Source: Coprinellus micaceus
Lineage: Eukaryota > Basidiomycota > Agaricomycetes > Agaricales > Psathyrellaceae
Length of the DNA: 64,000 bases
Direction: 5' to 3'
Assembly (NCBI GenBank): GCA_951394405.1
Contig: OX596336.1
Span: forward strand, 4,774,001 to 4,838,000
Below are positions 1 through 10,140 of the stretch, piece by piece. Below the pieces are notes generated by a model, which was given only the letters and a program-made list of their open reading frames with translations, did not search any database and was not told the DNA's origin. Each line of letters starts with the position of its first letter. Position 1 is the stretch's first letter. The position numbers were made by a program, and so were the translations under genes.

Positions 1-316
1 GATTAGGAAGGAGGAGGCTCGAAGTTTGATAACCTTTTGACGTCCCTGTCCTTATGGTACGAGTATGGAGGCAGAACACCTGTGTCCCTTATATATCTCA
101 TGGATATATGAACACATCTAGCAAATACCACCCACTCAATAACCCTTGAAGTATTGTCCTTCATCCTGCGACACGGACAAGAGGTTCAAGAACCCCGGAA
201 TCGACGCGACATCCTTTTGGTGGCAAAACGTGAGCGTCTGCGTCGACTGAGTGCACCTACATGTGGCTGATATATTTAGCTCCAATACAAAGGCTTGTCA
301 ATAATAAAGGTAGGGG
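1..316. other. Left-edge intergenic sequence
   Basis: No coding region, RNA gene or repeat could be supported here. It may hold the promoter of the small Cys-motif gene that begins at 317. Confidence 0.4.
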
Positions 317-874
317 ATGAAAAATCCTCGCAATCGCACCGCTCTGAGGAAGGTGGGGCCAAAAGGCATAGTATGTTTTCAACCCACTCTCATAGGCTGC
401 GTACTAACTACACGCCCCCAGCGAGGCCAGGTGCCCAATGCAGCACCGTTGGTACATCGACGAGATGCGCCCAAGGACCAGGATGTCGATATCATCTGGG
501 AGCTGACGGACCATGCGTTCAGCTGCGATAGATGCCAGAAACTTGGGCTTGACTGCTTCCGCTCAGCCTTGGTCGAGGGAGCGCAAGGACGCCCACCAAA
601 ATGGCCAGTCCTTATTGAAGGGAACATGTACGGAACTTGTGAGCAATGTCGGAGTTCTAGTAGGTGTAGTATGCTCCGAGACGGAGAGCGGGCACAGGGG
701 ACCAACAGTGGTGGGGCCCACCACGAGCATATAAATACTGCAGGTGCAGTCGGCGGAATCGATGGCGTGTCGGTCGGTTCTGCCGTTGACCGGGCAGTCT
801 CGGAGTTTCTTGCCGCTGCAAAGGGGCTCCGACTTGCCTTGGATAATATGCACACTGTCGGCTGGGGTGCCTGA
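317..874 (+). CDS. Small Cys-motif hypothetical protein
   Basis: This 185-residue open frame starts at an ATG and has no recognisable enzyme domain. About residues 70-117 hold two cysteine groups: CDRC...LDCF, then, about 30 residues later, CEQC...SRCS. The pattern CxxCx5-6C repeated twice resembles the small zinc-binding clusters found N-terminally or alone in many Agaricomycete hypothetical proteins, which are reminiscent of Zn2Cys6 DNA-binding clusters. The C-terminal part is Gly/Ala/Val rich and ends in a short amphipathic stretch. The N-terminal 60 residues are less convincing and could be an intron or 5' leader read through. A second protein with a similar CxxC...CF group lies 1.2 kb downstream on the same strand, so the two may be related. 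Function is unknown; a DNA-binding role is only a guess. Confidence 0.4.
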   Translation: MKNPRNRTALRKVGPKGIVCFQPTLIGCVLTTRPQRGQVPNAAPLVHRRDAPKDQDVDIIWELTDHAFSCDRCQKLGLDCFRSALVEGAQGRPPKWPVLIEGNMYGTCEQCRSSSRCSMLRDGERAQGTNSGGAHHEHINTAGAVGGIDGVSVGSAVDRAVSEFLAAAKGLRLALDNMHTVGWGA

Positions 875-1911
875 ATGAGAGAGAAGGCGACAGAGAGGAG
901 GAAAAGATGTACTTGGCGCTCAAAAGGTTGCGCGATGTCAAAGTAGATTACGATAATTTCCACTGCTGATTCGATGTAGCATATATGTCCCACTGTGGTA
1001 ACATGGAATATAGCCATTCCCCAGAGATTTATGGCATTTTCAATACAACCCTGGAGAAGCTGTTGGGGAGCCAGACAAAGATTTCATTATCGTACGGTGT
1101 ACCGCCCAGATGTCAGAAGCTTGCGGTGATACGAACAATCTATTCCGCACTGTTCAGTGACAAGGGGCTTTGTGGGAACAAGGACAAAGGACGACGGAGA
1201 TGAAAGAATCAGAGGTTTGGAGTATCAAATGACGCTGAGGGAATACGGTTACCTTCTGCGTACGACGTAAACACGATTTTTACTCCAATTTCGGTCATCG
1301 GCCTAATACTGTCTGATAGGCGCCCAAGTGCGTGGGTAGTGCCAGGGAAGCAATAGGGCGAATCAGCTGCGTTCACGGTGCCATACATGCCCTAAAGGCG
1401 TACCCTCCAATTAGTCGCTCCATTCTGTTTACTTTTACCTTGAGCAACGTCGTTAGAGGAGTTCATAGCTGGCTAGTTTGGGAGTACTCTCCCCCCCTTA
1501 TGCAAGTGTCAGAAATGAAGTTGCCACTCGACGTGACCCTTATCATGCATCCAGGTGAAACCCTTCCTTGTGTTCCCTCATTTCTCCAAGGATGGCAGAC
1601 CCCGTACCAATAGAACATCACTACAGGGGGTAGTAACGGTGATACGAGGCACTTTGCGAACTTGCAATAAGAGCTCATTAATTCACAAGGCGTCCATTAG
1701 CCTAATATGAACTGAGAACCCTCCCTATGAGAACGGAGTAGATGGACGTTGGTAGTACCTCATGCTCTCAATAGTTAGGAAGCTTCCTGAAAAGGCACAT
1801 CCACATAGGCAGTGTCGGTGGTCCCAGATGAGGAGATGATTTAATATCTGTAGATTTGTCCGTAACGTGCGATGGCACCTCGCGCACGGTGGTCGACTCA
1901 GGCCATCGCCC
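875..1911. other. Intergenic, no supported gene
   Basis: Only short open frames without recognisable motifs occur here. The right end leads into the promoter of the gene at 2031. Confidence 0.4.
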
Positions 1912-1920
1912 TATAAATTA
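1912..1920 (+). promoter_or_regulatory. TATA-like box upstream of the 2031 gene
   Basis: TATAAATTA stands about 110 bp before the ATG at 2031, in a GC-richer surrounding. That is a plausible distance for a fungal core promoter with a short 5' leader. Confidence 0.4.
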
Positions 1921-2030
1921 AGGCGGGATACTGCCTCGTGGTATCACTCATTGAGCATTCGCACACCTCAAACACACTCCCCACTACTCCTTCAAAACGC
2001 AAACCCGTTCCTTTGAGTGACTTCACCACG

Positions 2031-2879
2031 ATGGCCCCTTCCACCCATTGTTCTTCTACCCCGCGGACTAGATCCGTTAGCAACCGCGTCGATCAGGCCG
2101 AAGCCCTTGAAAAGAAGAAGGAGCAGCTACGGAGGGAAGAGCTCGCGCAGATCTCCCATTACTCAGAGTTCGTGCGATCCCAGAATCGGCAGAAATATCG
2201 CGAAATCGACCAGGAGCTCGCGCAGCACCGGAGAAAGAAGGACCCACAATTCGATGCCCAGGAGTTCAGTGACGATTGGGGAAGTGATGCAAGTGATATA
2301 GACGATGGCATGGAAACGATCGAGGGAGGTCTCAGAGGGAGTGACGATAGGAGCAACGCACAGAAGGGAAGCCCACAAGTGCCGGACTACCACGTGGAAG
2401 AAATGGAGGGTACGGCGGCTTGCTCAAACTGCGTATATGATGGAATTCGCTGTTTTCGTGGGGTCCTGCCGGTGGGACAGGCGAGCGGCGAAACTGGCGT
2501 AACAGTTGGGGACACGACCTTCGGGGGGTGCCGGACCGGTCTTGTGAGAAGGATACAGTGCAGACCCGACGTTCCAAAGAAATCGACATCGGGAAACAGG
2601 CAGAAGGTGGCCTCTGCCTCTACAGCTGGGAAGCGGAAGCGAGTCGGAGGATCTGGCTGTAAGGCGGAGGTGGAGGAGGAGATCTCAACGAAAACCAGGT
2701 CGGCAAAAAAGGCTCGAACTGTGAACGTTGCTCCGGAGGGTCCCTCGGAGGCATCGACAAGCAAGCAGGCGAAGGGGAATCAGTTCAGTGAGCAAGTCGG
2801 CTCTCAGCTCGACCAATTCAGCAAGGCCCTCGCGACCTTAATCACCGAAGTCGGAAAGCTTGAGGAACGTCGCATGTAG
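2031..2879 (+). CDS. Charged coiled-coil / Cys-motif hypothetical protein
   Basis: The reading frame is open from 1938, but the first ATG is at 2031, giving 282 residues; a TATA-like box lies about 110 bp upstream. Residues ~20-75 are strongly charged and heptad-like (EALEKKKEQLRREEL...), suggesting a coiled coil. An acidic stretch (SDDWGSDASDIDDG) follows. Around residues 125-180 comes a cysteine group, CSNC...IRCF...C...C, that recalls the CDRC...CF group of the gene at 317. The last third is Lys/Arg rich (KRKRVGG, KKAR), possibly nuclear targeting, and ends in a short amphipathic helix. This layout of coiled coil, zinc-like cluster and basic tail is common among small uncharacterised Agaricomycete proteins, some of which accompany transposons. 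Function unknown. Confidence 0.5.
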   Translation: MAPSTHCSSTPRTRSVSNRVDQAEALEKKKEQLRREELAQISHYSEFVRSQNRQKYREIDQELAQHRRKKDPQFDAQEFSDDWGSDASDIDDGMETIEGGLRGSDDRSNAQKGSPQVPDYHVEEMEGTAACSNCVYDGIRCFRGVLPVGQASGETGVTVGDTTFGGCRTGLVRRIQCRPDVPKKSTSGNRQKVASASTAGKRKRVGGSGCKAEVEEEISTKTRSAKKARTVNVAPEGPSEASTSKQAKGNQFSEQVGSQLDQFSKALATLITEVGKLEERRM

Positions 2880-4096
2880 GTAGGTGTTTTCGGAATTTGA
2901 TACTGGCTTGATACGTTACTTATATGTACGCCACTCGATGAAGTGCCCTTACCTTCCCAGTATGCGTGTAATGCGCGTTTACGCGCCGTCGTGGTAGACA
3001 TGGCTATATACCCCGGGATATTCTACTAGATGCCCATGTTCGTCGACCCATGGTGGGCAGCTTGCCGTAAAGCATGAGTACAATGACGATATCAAGGGTG
3101 TCTAGGGGACTGTTCAGAAGTCTCAAATAAGTCCTTACCCCAACGCAACACACTGCAGTATCATCCCTCCGGTACAGCTCCGGCGTGTATGTCAGTCCCT
3201 CAAATGAGTGGGAATAATGTCCAGAAGTCAGGAACCGGTAAGACCACATTGGGCGTCTATCTACAAGTATGGTATTAGAAAGAGAGAACCTTTAGAGTGC
3301 CCCAGGAACTTTCGATCCGGTGGGCGCTTAAATTCTAGAGGGTAGGCTGGATAATAGGGGCGTGGGACGCGATCGAAGCAGTTGTGATCGCTGTCATCAA
3401 CGGTGATCAGGGTCCTTTCAACATCCTCCACCATCCTCCACCAGCACCCGCCCTCGTCGTCCTCGGCCGGCCGATATGCTTTATGCGCAGATACGGGGCA
3501 CAAGGTATCAATGGTATCCCCGGTGTTGCCAACGCTGCTCAGCGAAGCCAGCCCACTGCGTCTCCAGCCCCCTCTTGGGGGTCGTATTCCCCCAGCACCC
3601 ATACCACTTTCCGATTACACGGTGACCTCAACCACACCCTAGCGGATCCTTGTGACCAAGGTTCGTATCTCAAACTCTCCTCATTTGACATCGGAACGTA
3701 CTCATAAGCGGTAGTTTGAAATCCCAGCCACGCGACGTATGGTACACGACTGGACGACTCGGTTCCCGTTACTTGCCTTGCCACGTCTGGTCCCCGTGAG
3801 CCAAGGAAGGGCCGTTTTTTGGCGGTATGGGTACCAGCGGTGGAAGGGGTGGAGGGGGTTGTGCGGGCTCGGGAACCCCCGGAGGATGATTAATACCACG
3901 GGATAGCCTCTGGGATTGAGAGAGGGGTATGGCCCCAAACGGCTTAGGGAGTAGGTGCGTAGACCGAACCCTATCTTACATTACTGGAAGTTGACTTCCG
4001 TAGGACTAGGATTCTTTCATGAAAACTAAGGTGTCATGTCAAGCAAGTACGTTCGTCATTACAATCGCGCGACGGGTCCAAACTCCATTCTGAACC
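2880..4096. other. Intergenic, no supported gene
   Basis: Several short open frames exist on both strands (for example minus-strand frames at 3261-3602 and 3539-3784), but none shows a domain or convincing splice chain. The decamer GGGCGCTTAA occurs at 3322-3331; it recurs elsewhere in the window. Confidence 0.4.
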
Positions 4097-7000
4097 TCAA
4101 ACCAGAGTCACCAAGATGACCCAAATCAATAGCCACAAACCCATACGCTCCGCGTTATTCCTCTTCTCTTCCCTCCTCGGACCTTCGCCATATCTCCCAG
4201 CAAACCAATCGAATCGCCTTCCCAGCGCGCCCCACTCCCCCCTCGACACGATTCCCCGAAGTCGCCCGCATTCGCTGAACATTCGTATGAAGGTGCTCTC
4301 GACTAGGGCGACCCAGAGCCAAGGTCCTCGCGCCACTGCAGCACCAAGCTTCAACTCCCGCATCCTCTCAGGATGCCGAACGAGGTTACGGTAAAGGTCG
4401 TGGACAACGTTCGCCAGAACGAGGCCCAGGATACCCTTCGAGAAAAACAACCCTCCCGTTAAGTCCCAAGTCTGCGGACACTCGTAGAGCGTCCACAGCA
4501 ACGACGCGACGAGCCAGACGACGAGCGCTTCAGGTGTGTTCCATGCCCAATCCCGATATGTCAAGTCGGGGAACCTCGTCACCAACGCCCCATCCCCGAA
4601 CGACCACATATGGAACCTCCAGTACGACCTCTCCCCTTCGTTCCACCACGGATGAATCACGACGACCCTCGGCGCCGGCTCGAAGGTACCAGCCCCGTTC
4701 TTCAACGACGCCTCCCTCTTCAACCGGGAGAAATCGATATCTTCGCCTCCTCCTGTTTTCGGGTACCTCAAGTCAAACACCGCTCCATCGTCCCGCCTCC
4801 TGACGATAAGGTTTGCCGTGACACCCCACGGAATGTCGCTATCCATCTTCGCCGCGATATCCCAGAAGTAGGTGACCCCAGCGAGGTGGACAGCGGCTTG
4901 GAATATAGTTGTGGCGATCGGGAATTGGCAGTTCCCAACAAACCCTGCGGCGTTGGGATGGGCGCGGATGACCTTTTCGTTTTCGATGAGGAGGTTCTCA
5001 TCGGGGACGATATCATCGTCGAGGAAATGAACCCAGTCGGCAGCCGACTCCTCCAACATACCCCTGTTCCGCGAGGCTGAAGCGCCGAGATTCGTCTTGT
5101 TGACGCGGATCCGGACGTCGACGCGGTGGCCGAAGAGTTTCTGGAGATGGGGGATGTTAGGAGAGTTGGGATCGTCGATGATGATGATGAACATGGCAGA
5201 GAGGTTCTCAGGCGCTTGGAGGTTCAGGATGCGGGAGAGGATGGTGAGATCGACGCGGTAGCATGGGATGACGACATCGAGGGTGACGGTCTTAGGGATA
5301 GATGGGCCCAAGCTGCCGGCGACACGAGCTACGGCGTCGTCGAGGGTATCGAACGTCCACCCCTTCGCGTGTTTCTTCTCGTACCGTGCGTCATCGCTTC
5401 CCCCAATTGCATTCGAGACCCTGGAACTGATCATCGTCGAGCAGTTCCACCTTCTGTATAGCTGGAAGAGGAAGGGGTCGCCGTCTTGGTTAACGAAGAC
5501 GTCGGGGATGACCTCGCCCTTGAAGGCGTCCATGTGCCAACGGTGGATGACGGGGAAGGTCGGCATCCCGGGGAAGGATGAATCCGTGAACGCGACGCAA
5601 CCCACTCCCATCGGAACTCCACGCCTCTCCGCGATATCAACGAACTCCTGGTGGACCTTTCCCATCCACCCCTCGTCCTCGATCACCACGTCGTCACCAA
5701 AGAGGACGCAGTAGTCGCATTTATCGCCCCAAGCCTTACGAGCGCAGTCACGCCAGAGGGCGCAGACGTGGCCGCGAGGGTGTTTGCAGACGATGGTCTC
5801 GGCGTGGGTGAAGCCGAGTTGGCGAAGCATGCTCTCTGCCTTGTTCTCAGGCTGGAGGAGATACTCGTCGTCGTGGTCGATGGCGAGGTAAATCCGGATT
5901 TGGAATCTAGTGCCTCCGCCGTTGAAGGACTGGCCGTTCGAGATCTCGTTGCGAGTCGTCCTCTTGAGGGAATTGGCGAAGCGCTCGAGGTTCTCGAGGC
6001 AAGCCTTTGGAGGATGCGTGGGGCTGCGAGACGTGATGGGAAGGAGGACGGCGAAGGAGACAGTGTCGGAGGCGAGATTGAGGACCTCGCTCGTCTGCAA
6101 CTTGTGGACGAACTCGAGCCGGGCTTCATCATCGGCGAACGCCTCGACCTTTCGGTGCAGCTCGGACTCGATCCATGTGTACGCCCGCTTCATGCCGTCC
6201 TGTATATCGACAGTAGGAGCCCACCCTAGCACTGAAGATACGAGTTCATTGTTCGAGTTTCGTGCCCCAACCCCAGCGGGACGGTCCGCGTTGGTTTGAA
6301 CTTCCACGGCGTCCGGATCAACGCTAGCGCAGGCGAGGGCAATGCGAGAGAGCTCGCCGATAGAGATGGCTTGGTCGGAGCCGATGTTCAGGGGCGACTC
6401 GAATGAGCTGCCAAGGAGTCGGAGGATCGCGTTGACGGCGTCGTCGATGTAGAGGAAGCTTCTCCTCTGAGCCCCATTGCCCCAGATCTCGATGTTCATG
6501 AGCTCGGGATGGTTCTCAACGCTGGCTGGAGTGAGGAGCGTCAGCGCGGCGGCCTTACGAAGGAGAGCGGCGGGAGCTTTCTCTCGACCGCCCATGTATG
6601 TCCCTCCGGGGCCGTAGACGTTGTGGAACCGTGCGATGCGGATGTCAAGGGAGGAGGAGAACTGAGACAAGACCAACTCGGTATTGAGTTTCTCGAGCCC
6701 GTATAGTCCTTGAGGCCGAGGGGGGATGTTTGCACCGCTGCGCGCAAATGCATCGTCCTCCCTGAGAGATACGTCCGTACTTTGCTGCAGATGCTCGGGA
6801 TAGACACACGCGCTAGATGCGTAGAAGAATCCCTTCACACCCGCAGCAATGCACGCATTGAGCAAGGCCAGAGTCATAGCATGGTTCTGGGAGTATATCT
6901 GAAACTCGTTCTGGGAGTGAATAGTCCCCATTCCTCCCATGTTAGCGGCGAAGTGCAACACGAGTTCCACGCCAACTAGGGAGGATTGACGGACGTAGGG

Positions 7001-7267
7001 ATCGAGGAGGTCTCCCAAGAGAGTTTCGTGAGAGATCTCCTCGGACTGGAAGATGGAGGGTTTGGGCTGAAGGTCGACGATGCGTACTAGATCGAAGCGT
7101 CCAGACTGGAACAGGGCTTTGGCGACATAAGAGCCCTACATCAACGTCATGTTAGTCGGGGAGTGTGGTTTAGCCTCTGCGGAACGTACGATAAAGCCGT
7201 GGCCTCCTGTAACAAGGACACATTTGCACGGAATCGTAGGAGACTGAATGGGAGGTTGAAATTGCAT
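4097..7267 (-). CDS. GDP-mannose 3,5-epimerase-like / dual GT2 glycosyltransferase fusion
   Basis: Two exons encode 1038 residues: 7267-7190 and 7135-4097. The 54-nt intron (7189-7136) has a GTACGT donor, a CTAAC branch point and a TAG acceptor, and completes the Rossmann motif TGGHGFIG (residues 20-27). Residues ~17-355 match plant GDP-mannose 3,5-epimerase (GDP-D-mannose to GDP-L-galactose or L-gulose). HFAANMGGMG, the catalytic Cys in SSACVYPE (C136), YxxxK (Y171/K175), the Lys in GGREKAPA (K212) and the Arg in RRSF (R251) are all present. Residues ~385-625 form a GT-A-like fold with FGDDVVI (505-511). Residues ~644-860 are a classical GT2 domain with VVIPCYR and LDDDIVP. The C-terminus has three hydrophobic segments (~895-911, ~923-941, ~1025-1038), so it is probably membrane attached. 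It diverges from the methyltransferase-GT8 gene across ~730 bp. The fusion is unusual; domain calls are strong, substrate is inferred. Confidence 0.85.
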
Positions 7268-8001
7268 GATGGAGGTGAGGCAAGAGTCCATTCTACGTTC
7301 GAGGGTTCTATATCACTAAATTATTCTGTATGCAGGCAAAGTCTAAGCGGCGACTACCTCAATACCGCGCCAATATCGCGCACCGTCATAGTCGGATAGA
7401 AGCCGTCGTAAGCGCCCGTAGCTATTCATTGTCGCCCACAAGTAGAGGTACGCAGCTGATTACCTTGCTTCTCCCCTACTGATACGCATCGCTATGCCCA
7501 CACCTGTGCGGATATGGGGCTGCTGTAAACTGTGGGCCCTGGAATTCGGCTTCTTGGGACTTTCCTTCACGCGGCGCAGTCCCTTCTCGAACCCCAGATT
7601 TAGGCGCCTATTCCAACCCAGGACTCCGCCCTCTGAATGACCTCGCTCCGTTATCTCTTCTATTGTCAGGTGAATGCCGCTCCTTTCCTGTCGCACTTAA
7701 GTTACACGCTTACGGTTCAGAAATAGATTTCGAATCAAGGGGTTTGTATGGTGGCCTCCAAGGTGCAGGAGATTATGCTCGTTGCGGCTAATCGATGAAG
7801 GCCTGGTGACTTCGCGTTATCTCTCTGGACCTTGAAAACGAGAGGAGACCCTAATAGAAGCAATATGGCCCGCTCCTCTCGCTTCTTCACGCAGGTGTTC
7901 TCATGAGTCGTTATGACTCGGTCAGTGAATTGGTCCCAACTCCCTTATCAAGTTGAGAAATTGACCCAGTCCAGCTCTGCAGACACTCGTCACTAACGAC
8001 A
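7268..8001. promoter_or_regulatory. Shared divergent promoter region of the two glycan-enzyme genes
   Basis: The 734 bp between the start codons of two divergently oriented sugar-enzyme genes hold no gene of their own. Both promoters must lie here or overlap, which suggests co-regulation. No specific factor site could be identified. Confidence 0.45.
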
Positions 8002-9744
8002 ATGGCGACTGCCCCTTCCGACGAGCTTCATGGAGACTACACCTTCACAAGTTCTCAAGACTGGTTCTCGCATAACGTTCCTCACTGGAAATCCCTCTTC
8101 CCCAATATCTCGACCGAGTCTTACGCCGTCAACCGTAATGGCGCTCGCATTCTAGAAATCGGTTCTTGGGAGGGTCGTTCCGCTGTCTTCATCTCTAACG
8201 AGCTACTCAGGGCACCATCGGCCCCCGATGACAACACCGCTGGCGAGATAATCTGCGTCGATCACTTTGACCTTTTCAAGACCGATGCTGGAAACGAGAG
8301 GTTTCGTCGCCTCCAACACAACCTCACTCTGACCGGGAAGAACTTCCGCATCCTGCCCCAGTTCAGCTTCCCTGCGCTTACACAACTCCTGAACGAAGCG
8401 GTCGCTGCTGACAGGCTCCCTCGGCCGAAGCAGGAGGAAGGATTCGATTGGGTCTATGTGGATGGCTCCCACCGATCCGACGACACCCTGCTGGATGGAG
8501 AGATGGCCTGGAGGTTGACGAGGGAGGGCGGGTTGATCATCTTCGACGACTACCTCTGGGATGTCGAGCCAGACACTTCGATCCATCACCCAAGGCGAGG
8601 GATCGACGCGTTTCTGGCTTTGCATCACGGAGAGTACGAGCGGTTGTCGGCGAGGAGCGGCGTTGAGGGTGAGGGGCGGGAGTATCAGGTCGTGTTGAAG
8701 AAAACGGTGGACATGAGGATTGGGTATCTGCTCCCTCCAGACTCCACTCCCACTCCGCTCGAGGCCTCCAGGTTCGATCCCAAACCATTCGAATACGGGA
8801 TCAACGTTGGTCTGACCGCCGATTCCTCTTACGCCATGCCACTCGCCGTTCTCCTTTCCAGTCTTGCAACCCACACCCCCGGGCGCATCAGCATCTACCT
8901 ACTTGACTGTGGTCTCACCGATATCGACAAAGAAATGCTGAATCGCACACTCTCGGGGCGCTCGGACGCCACACTCAACATCCTCCGTCTGCCCCCTGTC
9001 AGTCTCACCGGGGAACTGGGCAGCGCAGTTTGGGCGAAGATTGACCTGGCAGCTGCGGCGCCTGTCGAACGACTTTTGTACCTTGACACCGACATCCTCA
9101 TCCGAGGCGACATCCGACCGCTCTGGGACATCGCCCTTGAAGGCAACCCGATCGGAGCTACGGTCGATATTGGTCACCCCCTCGGCCACACTGGTCTCCA
9201 TTCAGACGCGGATGGTCCCAAGTATTTCAATGCGGGGGTCCTGCTGATGGATTTGGCGAAGATGCGCGGTGGAGAAGGGATCGAGTCCTTGAGCTCGTTA
9301 TGTCGGGAGATGAGGGACTTCACCTATGCCGACCAGGACGCGCTCAACGCTAGATTCGCCGGGAATTGGAAGGAGGTTAGCCTGAAGTGGAACGCGCAGG
9401 GTTTGGGGACGTACGCGAACTCCGATGGTCCCGGTAGACATTGGGTCGACAGAAGCGCGATCAAGGACCCCAAGATCGTTCACTTCACCGGTCCTGTTCA
9501 CCCGCCTATGGACGTCGTCCTGAACCGCTGGGTCCAACCATACACGGCGAAGCCGTGGGGGTATGCAGGAGCCCCTGGTCAGCCTTTCGCTCGGGAGTGG
9601 TTCGAGGTTCTCAAAAGGACGCCCTACCAAGAATATTTTGACGGAGAGTGGAAGGAGAAATGTAAGGCTGAGAAATTGAGGCAGGTGGACGAGGCAAGAG
9701 AAAGTTTCGATATCACTCTGGAGAAGGCACTCAGTTCCATGTAG
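8002..9744 (+). CDS. Methyltransferase-GT8 glycosyltransferase fusion
   Basis: This intronless 580-residue protein has two domains. Residues ~45-235 are a class I SAM-dependent methyltransferase of the Methyltransf_24 kind: motif I is ILEIGSWEGRS (50-60), the acidic residue after strand 2 is in ICVDHFD, and DWVYVDGSHRSDDTLLDGEMAW then GGLIIFDDYLW follow. Residues ~265-545 are a GT8 (glycogenin/galactosyltransferase-like) domain: GINVGLTADSSY, the metal-binding DxD in YLDTDIL (D362, D364), KYFNAGVLLMDL (407-418), YADQDALN and the C-terminal HFTGPVHPP (494-502), equivalent to the HxxGxxKP motif. No signal peptide or membrane segment is seen, so a cytosolic or Golgi-face role is likely. With the divergent epimerase-GT2 gene it suggests synthesis of an extended, O-methylated glycan; acceptor and donor sugar are unknown. 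Confidence 0.85.
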   Translation: MATAPSDELHGDYTFTSSQDWFSHNVPHWKSLFPNISTESYAVNRNGARILEIGSWEGRSAVFISNELLRAPSAPDDNTAGEIICVDHFDLFKTDAGNERFRRLQHNLTLTGKNFRILPQFSFPALTQLLNEAVAADRLPRPKQEEGFDWVYVDGSHRSDDTLLDGEMAWRLTREGGLIIFDDYLWDVEPDTSIHHPRRGIDAFLALHHGEYERLSARSGVEGEGREYQVVLKKTVDMRIGYLLPPDSTPTPLEASRFDPKPFEYGINVGLTADSSYAMPLAVLLSSLATHTPGRISIYLLDCGLTDIDKEMLNRTLSGRSDATLNILRLPPVSLTGELGSAVWAKIDLAAAAPVERLLYLDTDILIRGDIRPLWDIALEGNPIGATVDIGHPLGHTGLHSDADGPKYFNAGVLLMDLAKMRGGEGIESLSSLCREMRDFTYADQDALNARFAGNWKEVSLKWNAQGLGTYANSDGPGRHWVDRSAIKDPKIVHFTGPVHPPMDVVLNRWVQPYTAKPWGYAGAPGQPFAREWFEVLKRTPYQEYFDGEWKEKCKAEKLRQVDEARESFDITLEKALSSM

Positions 9745-10140
9745 CCTTCATAATGGCCAGCCTACTCATTGTTCCGTAATAGTATCTGGCGCAGTGTAAA
9801 CAGAGTATCAAGTTTCGAATATTGACGTATCGGTTTGAGTGATAGCGGGAAACCCGTAATGGGCACTCAACGTCCAGGGCCTTTGAAAGGTATCAGGTAG
9901 CAGTCCAAACCATGGCTTCGTCCAGCCAAATATCTGACCGCGATCACGCTTCCGTTTGGGCGTGCCCCCACAAATGCCCCATTTCTCCGAATAGGGTATG
10001 GGTCTTCAATTCGCAGTGGGAGGACTAAACAAGGTCTTTGTATGATCACCAATGAAGCCCATAATCATTTATTCGATTCGTGTAGTTACATGAGAGTGGT
10101 AGTAAAGATCATTTAGCGTAAAAGATATAGAATACATAGA
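9745..10140. other. Intergenic between convergent genes
   Basis: This tail-to-tail gap between the methyltransferase-GT8 gene and the first membrane paralog contains no supported gene. It should contain both 3' ends. Confidence 0.4.

Noticed and set aside
5651..6299. Long plus-strand frames opposite the epimerase-GT2 gene
   Set aside because: They are shadows of the highly biased codon use of the true minus-strand gene and carry no motif.
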